Assembly (NCBI RefSeq): GCF_036370855.1
Contig: NC_088101.1
Span: 441,501-505,500 of the forward strand
DNA: 64,000 nucleotides
Origin: Dromaius novaehollandiae
Taxonomy: Eukaryota > Chordata > Aves > Casuariiformes > Dromaiidae
Reading direction: 5' to 3'
Shown here: piece after piece, positions 39,158 to 52,500 of the stretch
How the letters are laid out: every line of letters starts with the position of its first letter
How positions within the stretch are numbered: position 1 is the stretch's first letter
Position numbers and translations under genes: made by a program
The notes under the pieces: generated by a model
The model's input: the letters and a program-made list of their open reading frames with translations, nothing else
What the model was told of the DNA's origin: nothing
The model's database searches: none

Positions 39158-41542
39158 ATGGCCGGTATCAAAGGTGTGTGTGCCGGGGGGGGCGGTTGCC
39201 CTGGCAACCGCGGCAGTGGCGCGGTCCTGCCACTCCCTTCCCGGTAGGCGTGGGCGGGCGAGCCGCTGAGGAGGGCGACGGGGCTCCGGGGCCGCCGTGG
39301 GGGTGCGAGGGGCGCGCTGGGGGCAGAAGGGGGTGATGCGAGCCTGCGAGTGGAGCAGGGGAGGGGCGAACTTGCTTTACCGGCCTCACATAGCGTGATG
39401 GACAAAGCAGGTGGGCCTCCCGGCCTTCCCCTCCCCTGGGCCTTCCTCGGCTTTCTTCGGGGCGCTGTCTCTATTCTTGATGAACTAAAGCTTTCTGGGG
39501 CGTTACCCGCGTCACTGCTTCGGAAATCTTAAAGTGTTGGGTAGAAATTGCACTCTCTAAGTGGCAAACCAACAAGCCTAACCTGTCTCTGGTATTTCTT
39601 TGATGGCAAAGTTTAAATCCTGTTTGCGGGTTATGTGTGGTGTTTTACATAGTTTACTAAACTGACCTTTCATTCTTGATTTGTATTTTCTTTATAGCTT
39701 TGATTAGCCTGTCCTTTGGGGGAGCAGTTGGACTAATGTTCTTGATGCTTGGCTGCGCCCTTCCCCAATACAAGTAATGCATACACTGTTTGTGTTCCTC
39801 ACTTCTTTTTGCATGTCTCTGATTTCAGAATAGTTTGGTTTTCATAACTAGTGAGTGATAAGTCCTATGTGAATAAGTGGGTTTTTTTCCCCTCTTTTTT
39901 TGTGCCTTCCAAAGTTGGGGGTGATAAAAAGATCATCTAGGATTTAAATCACTGTAGAAGTGAAGGCAGCAAAAATTAAGTTGCCAGACTTGGATACAAA
40001 CTGTTAAAGAATGCTCTGACCAAATATGTTTCCAGTATTTTCCCTCTCTATGGCAGATTAACGAGCAGTATCTGCTGAAGTAGGTAGCGTGTATGTATTA
40101 TCAGGGAAGTGAAGTGTTTGTGTTTTCTCAGAGTGGTTTGTGATATTTGGGCTATTGGTCACTATCAAAGGTGGACCCTTGGCTGTTTAACACACTAGGT
40201 AAAGCAGCACCTAGAACAATTGCTACGACTCAGCTGTTGTTGGTTTTGGTCTATGGTTTCCTATCCCCTAATTTCCTAAAGGAGTGGGGCATGTCAGGCT
40301 TATGGATTTTGACCAAGCGAATGCTAGTTTTAAAGAAAATCTTCAAATCAATTTATTTAATATTAAAAATAAAAATACCCTTTATTAGCCTTTGTTAGGG
40401 GCTCTGGATTACAGTTCTCTACTTGTATGTCTAACTTTCTTATGCCAGCTCTTTTTTGTTATAAAACTGGTGCTGGTGAAACAATGACTTAGAAGGGAGA
40501 TCATCGTGCAGTCATCCTTAAAATAAAGCAATCAAGTATTTATTTAAAAATGGGTATCTGCCTTAGTGCATCTGAGAAATCAGATACTAGCAAGTTGCAG
40601 ACAATAAAAGAAAATGTTGCCAGATATGATGGTACAGTTTATGTAGTGGTGGTTGCACTTAACAGCCATCAGGACCTTTGATACAATTTTGAGTACTTGC
40701 TGAGAGCAGTACTCTGTTCTGTGTATGTGCATTGAGAGTTTAGAGGCAAAATGAGCTAAGAAATGCAGAGATGTCTGCAATTCTTAAGTAAACCTGGTGG
40801 GTTAAACAACTGTTAAGCTCATCTTGCCAGACATTACTGGGTTTAGGCCTGCTTAGTGAAACCTTGCTCTGCGAATGTCCTGTTAATGAGTTCCCTACTG
40901 CTGCAGTTGAGGTCAATTGAAGCAATTCCCAGACACAGTATGTTGGATTAATGACAGCTTGTTCCAGAGCAAAGGATTTGTTTTGCCTGGGCTTGTGTCC
41001 ATCTTTCTCAAATGTTGATGCTGGATAGGGAAAAAACCTTACATTAATGTTAAAGAGTAGGAAGTAAACTAAGTTAATGTTAACTTTTCTCCTTTCTTTT
41101 TCAGCCAGTACTGGCCACTGTTTGTTCTGTTTTTTTACATCCTTTCTCCTATCCCATACTGCATAGCAAGAAGATTAGTAGACGACACAGATGCTACAAG
41201 TAATGCCTGCAAGGAGCTAGCAATATTTCTTACAACAGGCATTGTTGTCTCAGCATTTGGGCTACCTATAGTGTTTGCCAGAGCAGAACTGGTTAGTAGT
41301 ATTTCAATCTCTGAAATTGTTCTTTGCTAGATAACTTTGTTGTTTATTGCTTTTATTGAAGGTAAAGCTCTGATGCACTAAGCAACTTTTATAAATATGT
41401 ACCTAAGATGCTTGCAGTAGGAACAGAATAAGAGAATTCTTTCAGCAAGAAAAAGCTAATACCAGCAACAGAAGCATGGTAAAAAAAAAAAAAAGAGGCT
41501 TGCCAATTGCTCTACATGATCTAGGAATAAACTGTAACATCC

Positions 41543-41576
<34 letters not shown>

Positions 41577-42518
41577 ATGCAAAGACAATGAGGTAGAAAA
41601 TAGTGTGAAAACTTAACAAGCAAGTAACCAAAGGAAAAGTGTACTGAATATGTCAAAGATAATCTATGAAATAGTTGGGCTAAGAAAGTATGAATAAACA
41701 ATGCATTTTGGCACTTGTAAATGACGTGGAATTTTCTTTTCTTAAACCTTAAGTTATCATTAGCTCTTTCTCAGTATATGACTTAGTTTTATGTCACTCA
41801 AACCCTTTAAAAGATGATCTTGGTTGCTGGAATTCCTGAGAGAACACTACTAGATCAAAAAGCCTGAAGTGCCCTTTCATAAAATCTCTCTAGGCAAGAA
41901 CAGTCCAGATGATTGGTTTGAATGCCTGACACCCTTTGACTTTGACAGAGTTTTGAGCAAGTTCTCTTAATCTCCTTGTAAAACAAACACTCCCCTCCTT
42001 ATATTTTTGTTACTAGGATATTGACAGTTTAAAGGCCGGCATCCTTGGCTGTCTGTTTAAAAAGTTGTATAGTAGGGTTACCAGGTGTAGGTGGTCTGTA
42101 GTCTTGTTTGATGCTGTTGCCTAGCCTTACTTAACTATTTCTGGATGTTACAGCAAAACAGCTTGCCTGCTAGCCAGCATGTTGAATGATGCTGGAAGAA
42201 AGCGCAGTGCTATTTGGCTAACTGTATGAATTGGTCAAGTCATTTTGGGTAAACCCAGCTTTTTGGCATAAGAACAAATACTGAAACCCTGCCTCACGGG
42301 TTTGTTGCTCAGCTTCTGTCTGTCATGACATCAAGATGTTGCCTTTTGTCTTGCCTATATTGAGTTCACTACCTATCTAACTAAATTCCCCTTGTTCACA
42401 GATTTACTGGGGCGCGTGTGCACTTGTTCTCACAGGGAATACGGTCATCTTTGCTACGATCCTAGGATTTTTCCTGGTCTTTGGCAGCAATGACGACTTC
42501 AGCTGGCAGCAGTGGTGA
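39158..42518 (+). CDS. LEPROTL1: LEPROTL1, leptin receptor overlapping transcript-like 1 (four exons)
   Basis: LEPROTL1 is a small four-pass membrane protein of the Vps55/OB-RGRP family. It resides in Golgi and endosomes and lowers surface levels of leptin and growth hormone receptors. Exons are 39158-39173, 39698-39773, 41105-41291 and 42402-42518: 396 nt, 131 aa, the same length as human. Introns are GT-AG and all phases close. Membrane segments lie near residues 7-27, 33-53, 69-89 and 98-121. The protein is nearly identical to human LEPROTL1, including the ending [12 protein letters not shown]. Visible differences from human include CALPQYNQYW and ARAELIYWGA. LEPROT (the paralogue at the leptin receptor locus) is less likely, given the sequence and the SARAF neighbour. 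Confidence 0.98.
41543..41576. repeat. (TG)12 then (TA)n microsatellite
   Basis: Twelve TG units at 41543-41566, followed directly by about five TA units, in the last intron of LEPROTL1. Confidence 0.95.
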
Positions 42519-44815
42519 AAGGAAGACAGAGAACTATCATAGACATCTTGTCATTCAGTGGCCATCCGTACAAATGGGAGAATGGGCAATAAAGAGAAGT
42601 AGCATAGCAAGCCTCTTGAGTATTCTAGCTACTCCTTTTCTCCTTGTGTGTTCCGAGTGTACTACTGTTTTGCTGATGGATTTCTAGGTTTTATGAGGTG
42701 GAGAGACGGTTCATTTCACTTGTACCTACAGTATATTTTTAGGTGCTCTCTTGGTTTAAAATTGTTCTCGTTCTGGTTTGTGTTTATATATAAAACTTTA
42801 AAGCTGGAACAAGAATGTTTAAATACTTTTTCAGAGAAGATTTTAAGTTTAGCAGTAAAACTAAGCTTCAAAAAAACTTTATTTTTTGAATATGGTGATT
42901 AAATTATGATGCATAAAAGCTGAAGTGAGGTAAGAGGTTGTGCACCATCACTGTCAATTAGCAGATACCTAGATCATTACTATATCTTAGCAGGGACAAT
43001 GCAGGGAAGTACCAGTTGCAGATTCTTCTGCTGTTCATATCTTGCTATGTGTGATGAATGTTGATGACATTTAAAGAGAAGGCTGAGGAGCAGGTAGAGT
43101 TATTTGGGGAAAAATCCTAAATTTTAACATCGTTAGAACTTTTACCTGCTTTGTTTTCAACTTTTGTGTGAATGTGACATGCAAATACTCTGTAAATTTA
43201 TTGATGCTATGACATATGAAACTAAATTGCATTGTGGGGGAAGGGAAAATAATGTTTAAATTCCATTTTTTAATCTCTTGAACTATTTCTATTTGTAAGT
43301 ATTGTATTTCTGGTCTATTACCACCACAAAGGTGGTAGAATGTTCATTTTTGGAACTACTGGTCTGTGTTAATTTGAAGCATATACAAAACTATTCCCTG
43401 TTTCCACTTTTTAATTTTATACATAGTATATAGAGAGCAAGACTGCTTTTCAAATGTAGATTAACACTTGATATGTTTAACTTGCCGAAGAATGAATGTT
43501 ATTTTTTCCTCCACGCAATGCAGTTGATGCATGACTTTTTTGCAAGTCGCTGACTGAACTGATTTCACTGACTTTAAGTTCTCATGCACTATTTGTTGAT
43601 ATTTAATGTTATGTCTATAATTGTAGCTCTTCTATAAGATTACACACACAACTTCAAGTATTTAAGACATTGTTTGCATACCTCTCAATTGTCTGAATCT
43701 TATTTTAAAGAAATCTGCCATCAGACATTTCGTCATGAGAGAGCTGATGGATACCAGTTAACCAGGTTTCATTGTACCGCATACAGTGATAAAGCTGACC
43801 AAAAATGCTTCTAAGCTATATTTTTATTTAACTTAAAAAAAAAAAAAAAACACCCTAGAAAACTTACTGTGTGTGATTAAAAGCTAAGGATTGCTTAGAT
43901 CTGCTTAACAGTGCAGCAGTATGAAAAGGCATAGAATAGCAGGTCTTAGCTGAATTTGTTTGTAATATTTCTGTGTGCAGATGTAAACAAAATACAAAGC
44001 TTGAATATTTGAAGTCAGAGATAATCATGGTAGTTACCTATGCGGTATGTTCAGGGAATTTATACCAGTGAGGAGGGGTGTGGTTACCTGCACTTGTGCT
44101 TTACTAATGTCATCCTGTGTATGAAGTAAGAGGTCAATTTTTACCTTGTATCTGTACTGCTAAAGGAACAAATAGGTGTCAAGACCATAGTGCGGAAGGG
44201 AGTCTTCAGCGGACAGCATTTCAGCCATAAGTAAATGCCTTGATAAACTGTCTGTGGTGGTGATGTTGGAGGTTGCCTCAGGGCTGTAGAATCACTCATC
44301 TTATGAACTTTTTCGATGTGGCTTCTGTCCCCCTTCCAACGTGGTAGATGCTTCTGAAATTTTTCTGAACTAGTGGCTAACTGTGCAGTCTTTGCCCTTG
44401 CAAAGAAGGAGCATTTGCGACTTGGACAAGTCTTTTTTTGAATATGTTACGGACTCTTTTCTGGACAGAAACGGAGTTTTCTTTCTCATTCCCATGCTGC
44501 TAACCTGTTTGTCAGTGTGATGCTACTGTCCCACTTGCTGGGCCACAGATCTGTCCATGTAATGGCTATGCATTTTTTTTGTTAATTGTGTTAACAGCAT
44601 TATGTTCTTTAGCTTGCACACCAACTACATGCAGCGTTGCGCTCATTTCTGAGCTAGATACTTGAAGAGGTATGATCTTTTGTTTAATATGCACTGATAG
44701 CATTACCATCCTTCTATAGGGAAAAATTTTGAACAATAAAAATTGTAAATAGTGATCTGAGTTCTGTATAATTAATAAAAAATACTCTAATAAAAGAGTA
44801 TTTTGTTTAAAGTAT
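42519..44815 (+). other. LEPROTL1: LEPROTL1 3' UTR
   Basis: AT-rich sequence after the stop with no other gene. AATAAA occurs early, at 42588-42593, and again in a cluster at 44735-44740, 44774-44779 and 44789-44794. The cluster is followed by a T-rich stretch typical of a cleavage-site downstream region. A short and a long form (3' UTR about 0.1 kb and about 2.2 kb) are therefore both possible. Confidence 0.6.
44735..44794 (+). terminator. LEPROTL1: Cluster of three AATAAA signals, likely LEPROTL1 3' end
   Basis: Three canonical hexamers fall within 60 bp, followed by the T-rich stretch at about 44,815-44,845. This is the strongest candidate for the distal LEPROTL1 polyadenylation site. Confidence 0.55.
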
Positions 44816-45639
44816 TAATTGTTTTCTTTTTTCTTTTCTTTAATGGGGTTGTCATTCCTATTGAAGAACTTTCCCAGGTTATTCAATAATTCCTAAGTGT
44901 ATTTCAGTGTCTGTCTTTGAATGTCTAGGATTATCTTAAAGGAGCAGAGGATGTAATCCTACCAAACAGTGTTTAAAAAGTTTGTCTCTTTCAGTTGTCT
45001 GTATTTTCACTTCTGTGAAACCACTTCAACTGTAAGGTGTTTAATGTACAGATATTTTGGACTTAATTTGCACATGCTACCAGACAATGAAGATCAGTGT
45101 GGACAGCTCTGAACTGCTTGGGATATGTATAAACCAAGAGGTCTGATTATGCCGTGCTGTACTAGTTGCATGGAGGTGACTTTGCTGGTTGTGTCTCAGA
45201 GTCCAAACTCTGGTATGTTGGTATTAGGCAAAGTGACAGCCCTCTGGTATATTTATATATACATTTTTAATTAAAAAAAAGCTTCATAATACTTAATTCA
45301 TCACACTTCTGAAATTTGAGAAGTGATGATTGTCATGGCAATCCTTCAGCAGAAGAGAATAATGAGAAGTGGGGGGAGAATCCCTTTATTTTTGGGGGGT
45401 GCATTTTTTCCTGGCCATATATATGCTTTGGTCATAGCAGTGGAGCTGATCTCTTTTTTTGGGGGGGGTGTTAAAATATTCACATACTCAAACCACTGGA
45501 AGAGGAGCTGAGCAGCTTGACAGCCACCATGCTGGCTGGTAAAGGAAGGGCAACACAACCAACCATGAGCCTTGTTTCTAAATACATGCGTTTACTCTTT
45601 CCCTCCACCCGCAAGTGAAAAGCAATGGGCGGGAAGAGC
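44816..45639. other. LEPROTL1-SRP72 intergenic gap
   Basis: About 0.8 kb between the likely LEPROTL1 3' end and the SRP72 CpG island. There are G runs near 45,371-45,400 and 45,456-45,470. No gene or recognisable repeat was seen. Confidence 0.6.
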
Positions 45640-46420
45640 AAGGCCTTGCAGCACCGTCTCTGGAAGTGGTGGCAGCAGAACGGTGAAGTCCAGGCTGCAG
45701 CCGGACAGGACCCCGGGCCTAGGGGATGGGGGAGCGGTGCTGCTCGGGGGGTGAGGCAGAAGGGGGGGAGGGGGATTCCGCAAGCCGTCACGAGCAGTGA
45801 CGCAGGCGGCTTAAATTTGACGACAATAAAAGGAGCTTTTAGGGAATCTGTCCCCCAGCTTGTTCGTTCCCCGGGGCGCCCAGCACCGCCCCTCGCGACG
45901 TGGCGGCGGCGGCCCTTCCGTTTCCGGGCCGGCGTCGGGCACCGCCGCTAGGGCCCGCCTTCCCGCCGGTACTACGCGTCGCGCTCCCAAGATGGCGGCG
46001 GCAGCTGGCGGCGGGGGGGCGGCGGCAGCGGCGGCGGCGGCGCTGTGGAGCGAGGTGAACCGCTGCGGCCAGAACGGCGACTTCGCCCGCGCGCTCAAGT
46101 CCGTGAACAAGAGTGAGTCGGTGCGCGCCGCCGGCCCCCCTCCGTGCCTCATGGGCTCGCCTGCCTCCCGTCCCCCTCCCGGCGGTCCGGTCCGGCCGGG
46201 CTGAGCGGGGGCCGAGCCCGGGGGGGGCCTGCGGGCACAGCCGCGGTGACCAGTGCGCGGTGACCAGCCCTGGGCTCCGGGGCGGGGGCGCCCCGCTGCA
46301 GGCCCGGGCGGACGCTGCCTGCTGGTGGGCCGGGAGGGTTGGAGAGGCCCGAGGAAAAGGAGCCAGAGCGGTGGAGGCCAAGCATAGGCCCCGCTCTTGC
46401 ACCAGGGCCTTAAGTTGCCC
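45640..46420 (+). promoter_or_regulatory. SRP72: SRP72 CpG-island promoter
   Basis: GC- and CpG-rich sequence spans the SRP72 first exon. AAGATGGCGGC at 45990-46000 overlaps the start codon and matches the YY1 element often found at the 5' end of housekeeping genes. No TATA box was noted at a plausible distance, apart from an AATAAAAGG-like AT-rich patch at 45,825-45,835. Confidence 0.65.
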
Positions 46421-46508
46421 ATGTTGTGTCACATAGTCCTTACCACAGGCCAGCTCGCGGAGTTGCGCTCAGGGTTTTTTTTCGATTTAGATCATGGGAG
46501 AAAATAGT

Positions 46509-46544
<36 letters not shown>

Positions 46545-49500
46545 CCAGCCTGCATATCGTGGGAATGACTTCTGGCTCACTCAGGAGCAAGGATTCAGAT
46601 TGAGGTGTTTGCCATCCAAAATGGTGTGGCAACGAGACACTCCTTATGGCTGGATGTTTTGTCTTTGATGTTTACTGGGAATAGGGGCTGATGTCCCATC
46701 CTGACAGATCTGAGAGCTGGAATCACGTAAAAAATCAAATACCTATTAAACCCACTTGGCTTTCCTACTCCTTCCTCACTGTCTTCTATTGGCAGCAAAG
46801 CATTAGCCTATAAAACAAATACCTGTCTAGATCCATACTGTTCTACTGCAATGGGTGCAGTGGCCGTCTTCTTCCAGAATATGCTTTACATGGAGCTGAG
46901 ACAGGTTTGGCACCCTGTTTTCTGACTGGAAGTGAAATGCCAATGAAAGGTTTGGCCAGGTGCGCACAACTCTTCAGATGTTGCTCTGTTCCAGGTGTTC
47001 TAGCCCAGTGTTCACTTTAGGGTAAGTTCACTGCTTATACTGCACTCTTTTATATTGGCAGGGTTCATTTCACATTCTGAACTGAAGCCAGCCATGGTAG
47101 GGCCCTTTTGAATTGATGTGACTGCCCTCTCTGGGTTTTTCCAATTTCAGCAATGTATGGCTCTGCTAACAAGTTTGTGTGCCTGACATTTAGTTAGCGT
47201 GTTGTGTTGAAACTGGTTTCCCCTCCAGTACTGCAGATCAGCAAAGATGATGTGACTGCACTTCAGTGTAAAGTGGTGTGTCTTATCCAGAATGGAAACT
47301 TCAAGGAAGCCCTCAGCGTAATCAACACCCACACCAAAGTGTTAACAAGGTGAGTCGTGTCTTGCTGCACTCTGCAAAAAAACCCGAAACTATGAGTCCC
47401 TGAGAAGCTGGAGGGGACTAATGGCCAGCAATATCAAGAGCAGGAGGTGCTCTGAGTCAGTGGAATTGGGGTTTCCAGTGAGACACTGAGTTCCTTTGGG
47501 TGCAAGAGAGATGATCTGGGTCAGTTTGAGCCTATCTAACAGTTTGCTGTTACTGTTGAAGGAAACGTCCCTTATCTAGTTTTCAGCCACTTCCATGACC
47601 TGATTTTGCTTGTCAACCTGTGTGAACACCAGGGCTGTTCCAAAGGAGAGGAGGGATCTCATGGCAGGGTGAAGAGAGGAGGGAGAAGTCCTTGTCAGTG
47701 GTAACAAGCTTTTCATTTTTGCTTGGCTGTTTCATCTGACTGCTCCTGGGGTCCTTTTCTTTGCCACCCTGAAGGTATTACTTCAGCTTTTGGGATGGTG
47801 TGGTTCTGTGTGCAAGTTTACAGGATCAGGACCTTGGAGACCACTCAGGTTTGAGAGCAAATCAAGCTTCGGAATTCCTGGTTGTGTCATTAAGCAGACT
47901 CTATAATTGTCTTCCTATTAGAGATCTTCTTTGTGCAATGACTAGAATGAAAATTGCCACTCAGTAACTGCATGGCAGCAAAATTTTTGCATTTCAGATG
48001 GTCAGGATTTGCATTCTTGTCAAGGAACAAAAAAGGCAGAAAAGCATGTTGTAGTATCAGAGCAATGAAACACGTCCTTGCTTATATTCACGCCTGGGAT
48101 TAAAAAAAAAAAAAGTTTATTCACAGATTTCTTCTTTCCTGGAAGGAAAGGGGTTTGTTTCAAGTTTGCAGCTCGTTTTTTAATGTGTGTTGGGAAGGAG
48201 GAGTAATTTCTGTAAGTTCAACTGGCTTCAGAGTTCTCCCTATGATTCTTGTATCGTCTCTCTCTCTCTCTCTGTTCTGCAGAGCAGGAGAAGTTGTGGC
48301 TCTTGCAATTTGCCCCGTCTTGCACTGAGGCCTGCCCCTTCCTTTGTTTTAATTCTTAATGCTATTCGTTTATTCTCAGACCCTCCCCCCCTACTTAGCT
48401 ATGCTGAGAACATTTTAAATAGACAGAGAAATGGCTGGTGACAAGTGGCTGTTACTGCATTCTCGGCACCAGTGATGAACTAAGGGAATCACTGATTACT
48501 TTTCCTTTGGCTCAAGCGGTAACTCTGGAGATAGCTGGAACGTAGTTTGCAGGACTCTGCTTGATTGATAGCACTTCTCTGCTGGTGTGAATTTGGCTTT
48601 GAAGCTGATTTCATGTTTATATCAGCAAATCCATGCTGATATTTCAAAATAGGTTAATATTGCCATTAGCTTAATATCAGACTATCAGATTGTGTTTTAT
48701 CCCATTTTCCTTCTCTCTCTGTGGGACAGGGTTAAGTGTATTTGAAAGTTTGCAGTAACAACCTTTTGTTGTAGCAATACGCCTTCTCCTTAAGGAGTCA
48801 CGTAATAAGTTTGCTATTGTATTACCTTTAAGCATTTGATTCACATAATCAGTAGGAGATCTACGAAATTTCTGCCTGTGTAAAGATCAGATTTAAAATG
48901 CCAGATGTCTGGAGAGACCAGAAAAAAGAACCTCCTCTCTAAGCTGGAGTTCTGATGTTTCTTCTCTGTTGGATACAAACCAAATATAAGATATTTTCAG
49001 TGCTCAACAGATAAATAATTCAGTATTCTGGGATCAAGTGCTGAACTCTGGTGTTTGGGACCTCTGGGAATGTAGCAGTCTGTAACTAATTGGGACAGCG
49101 TAGACAAGCATGTTCAGGTGGGTGAGTGCTGATGGATGAAGACTCCAGGTGCCTGTTTTCAACCTTTGTGTTGTCCTTACAGTGATATTATTGCATTTGA
49201 GAAGGCCTACTGCGAATACAGGTTGAACCGCATTGAAAACGCCCTCAAGACCATTCAGAGTGCCAGCCAGCAGACAGACAAACTGAAGGAACTTTATGGA
49301 CAAGTGGTAATTACAAGCTTCTCTTCCCAGTGCCAGTTTCATATGCTGGATGTCCTGTCCATGCTCTAATGTGGGGCAAGTGTGGGGGCAGGATTTCCTC
49401 CTCTGTCCTGAAGGTTAGGAGGTGTACAGTCCCCAACTGCTCCAGCTTGTGTGAACCTCATTTACCTGCTGCTGAAGGAAGAGTCATTCCCTCAAGGCCA

Positions 49501-52500
49501 CTAAACCAAAGCAGTACATTCATGACTTCCTCTCCCTTCCCAGGTCTGGCTTGGGGTAGTTTTAGAAACCAAAGGGATGGGGAACGGAAGAGGGCTGATT
49601 GGATTTGTTTGTGGTTGAGCCCTCCGCTTGCATCAGTTACCTGTCCATGGAAGGTCTGTGGGACTTGACATCTCGGGCTTTAGAGGTGAATCAGAAGAGA
49701 AGCTGTTTTTCACCTATGGTTTCTCTCTGGTTGATCAAAATGGTTTCTTTGAAGAATTGGCTGTCCTCTCAGTAGCACGGAAGACTGTTCATTTAACTTG
49801 CCTCAGAGAGAGATGATCTAATCAGGAAAAAGCCTGTCTGAGAATAAAATTGTGTAAGCTGCTGCTTTTTAAAGAAGCTCTTTTGTGAGAAGAAACTGCA
49901 CAGTCTGTGTCCAGGTATCTTGCTGCCATTGCTTGAGTCCTGGCAAAAATCATCTACAGAGCTTGCCCTTAAGACTGGATGCGAATATTAGTAATGCTGA
50001 GCCTAAAACATACAGTACTCTGTTACTGCCAGTCCATGGGGAGGAAGGAGGTCGTAGTTGCTGGCACACACAGGGAAATACTGTTCTGAAGACTAATCTC
50101 TTTTTTCTCAGTTGTACAGGTTGGAGCGTTACGATGATTGTCTAGCCGCATACCGGGATCTCATCCGCAACTCCCAGGATGAATATGAGGAGGAGAGAAA
50201 AACCAACCTTTCTGCTGTCGTGGCAGCACAGAGCACATGGGATAGAGTGGTGCCGGTAAGTGTGTGCTCATATGTGTGTGAGAACAAGAGCCAGGAGAGT
50301 AGTGTCTGGAGTCCTAGATCTTTAACAGGAGAGAAACGTTTTCCTGTCTTTTAATGACCTCTGAATGTACTGAAGATCACCTAGGGGTTTCGCCTATATT
50401 GATGAATGAATGCACTTATTGGTCTGTGGACTAGTGAATTATACTTGGTCTTTGATTTCTAGGAGAGTCGTCTTAGCGGATGTCTCAGCAAAGCATGAAG
50501 TACATCTCTCTGAGGCTGAGTTAGGCAGAACACCTGTGGTGACTAGCACTTTCCTCCTTCTCATTGTGCTCTTGCTCTGGGTAAAATGAACTGCCCAGAT
50601 CACCCAACTGTGCTAAGGAATATTTTTGTTAAAGAGCAGTGCAGATTTTAGTGTCCTCATCTTTCAGAGATCTTTGTCCTCAGAGACGTGCATGGCATGC
50701 CCAGTTTTCTATTCAGTGCTGTGGATCCTCTTCCTAGTTCTCCAGTGCAGCAGTTCTTACCTGTCCACTTCCACCCTAGGCAATCCCGAAGTTCAGGCTG
50801 GAGTTCAGTTGCTACTTTGCTGATTGCCTCTGGCTTTGTTGTGCAGTGTAATGGAACATCCTTTACACCGTGACTTACTTGGCAGATGCATACCCTTTTA
50901 AAATTGCCTCTAAGTGTAGGTTTCTGTAGCAAATCTTATTTTGCAAGGAATAGCTTGAGTATCTGTGAGGACTGTAGCTTGTATCTGTTGCCTGTCAAAT
51001 CTGTATAGATCAGTTGGTGTTTATGCTGTTACATTTGTTTTCCATGCTAGGAAGATTTGGGCCTTCGAGAAGCTACCTACGAGCTGTGTTATAACAGTGC
51101 ATGTACCTTGATTGGGCAAGGAAAATTGAATGAAGCAATGAAAAAACTACAGAAAGCAGAAGGTAAAAATATGGTGAGGCTGGAGTTCTGTGTGTATTGG
51201 TAGTTTTGTTCTCTATACACACACTTCGAGAGAGAATGAGATTTTGACTCTCAGTTTAAAAACTGATCAAAAGCAGGATTTGCTGTAGATTTCCAGATGG
51301 TTCCTGCCAGGATTGGTGTGTTTGTAGAAACTTTTCTTTGCAAATCTTTTCTAGAGCCACACTGCGTGTAGCATCTCCTGGCATTCTCCTAGCCTCCTGA
51401 TTGGGATTGAATTCCTTTGAGCATTTTTTCTTGAAGTGTGAAGCAGATATGAATAATCTCTTCACATAAGCCTAAAATGTTTAATCTATTCCCAATCCTT
51501 GTTTTGTTATTCAGTATATATAAAAAAATATTGTCTGAGTTATGTATAAAATTGGTACAAGCAATAGATGAGCTTTTTTGTAACCTGGATTTTTTCCTGT
51601 AGGGTGGAAGGGGGATTTCGCATGTGTATGTGTGTTTTTTGTTTTTTTGTTTTTTAAGGGAGCAGGGGGAAGAGGATGAATTTCTTTATGATTTATTTAC
51701 TTTTGCAGATGAATAGCTCGATTCTGTCCTGAATTTGGTGATAGCATAGCAGGTCTCCCATACAACTAATTTCTTGAGCCTGTGTAATATCTGGGATTAA
51801 TGAACCTATGCGCTGTACTAGTAATCCTTTGGAGAGCAAAACAAGTGATGTTCTGGTGATGGCCATGAGAAAGTTAAGAAGTGAGCGGTGTCTGTGCTGA
51901 AAACTAATGGAATTGCTACCCCTAAGGGAGGGTGCAGTCTGAATATTCCAGGCTTGCAGCACTTACTAACCATAGCGGTTAGTCGTCACAGCTGACTGAT
52001 AGCTGTGTAAAAGATCTGGAACTTGGTTTAATGAAAATTATTCAGGAGAGAAAACCAGTGTGCAACTATGCTTTCAGAAAGCAGTTCTGGGACAGACAGT
52101 ATGTCCTGTGTATTTGATGTTTCTTCTGCATGCATCTTTTTGGCTGGTAATCTAATGTGCCCTTGTGGTGTTGCAGAAGTCTCAGGTTTAATATCTGCAG
52201 GGGATACACGTGATCAGTATATGCTCCCATATGCTTCTAGACCATTTTTTCCCTATGGCCTTCTAAATCGGGTTCTTCAATTTTTTCCCCTCTAGAGCTG
52301 TGCCGACAGTCGCTCTCGGAAGACTCTGTAAGTTGGTGATGTACTGAAAAGTGTTTGTTTTACGCTAGGACAAATAAGTGTGTGGTCAGAGAGTGTACTG
52401 CAAATAGGCAGTAAATAGCCAGAGTTGCTGCACAGTATTGCCCAGCAAGGCTTGCGCTGCTGCTGATACCAGCTTGTGAGGTTGCGCACCAGTCGTGGTT

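Noticed and set aside
45811-46432. About 200-aa antisense ORFs over the SRP72 first exon
   Set aside because: Shadow frames of the CpG island and of the Ala-rich SRP72 start.
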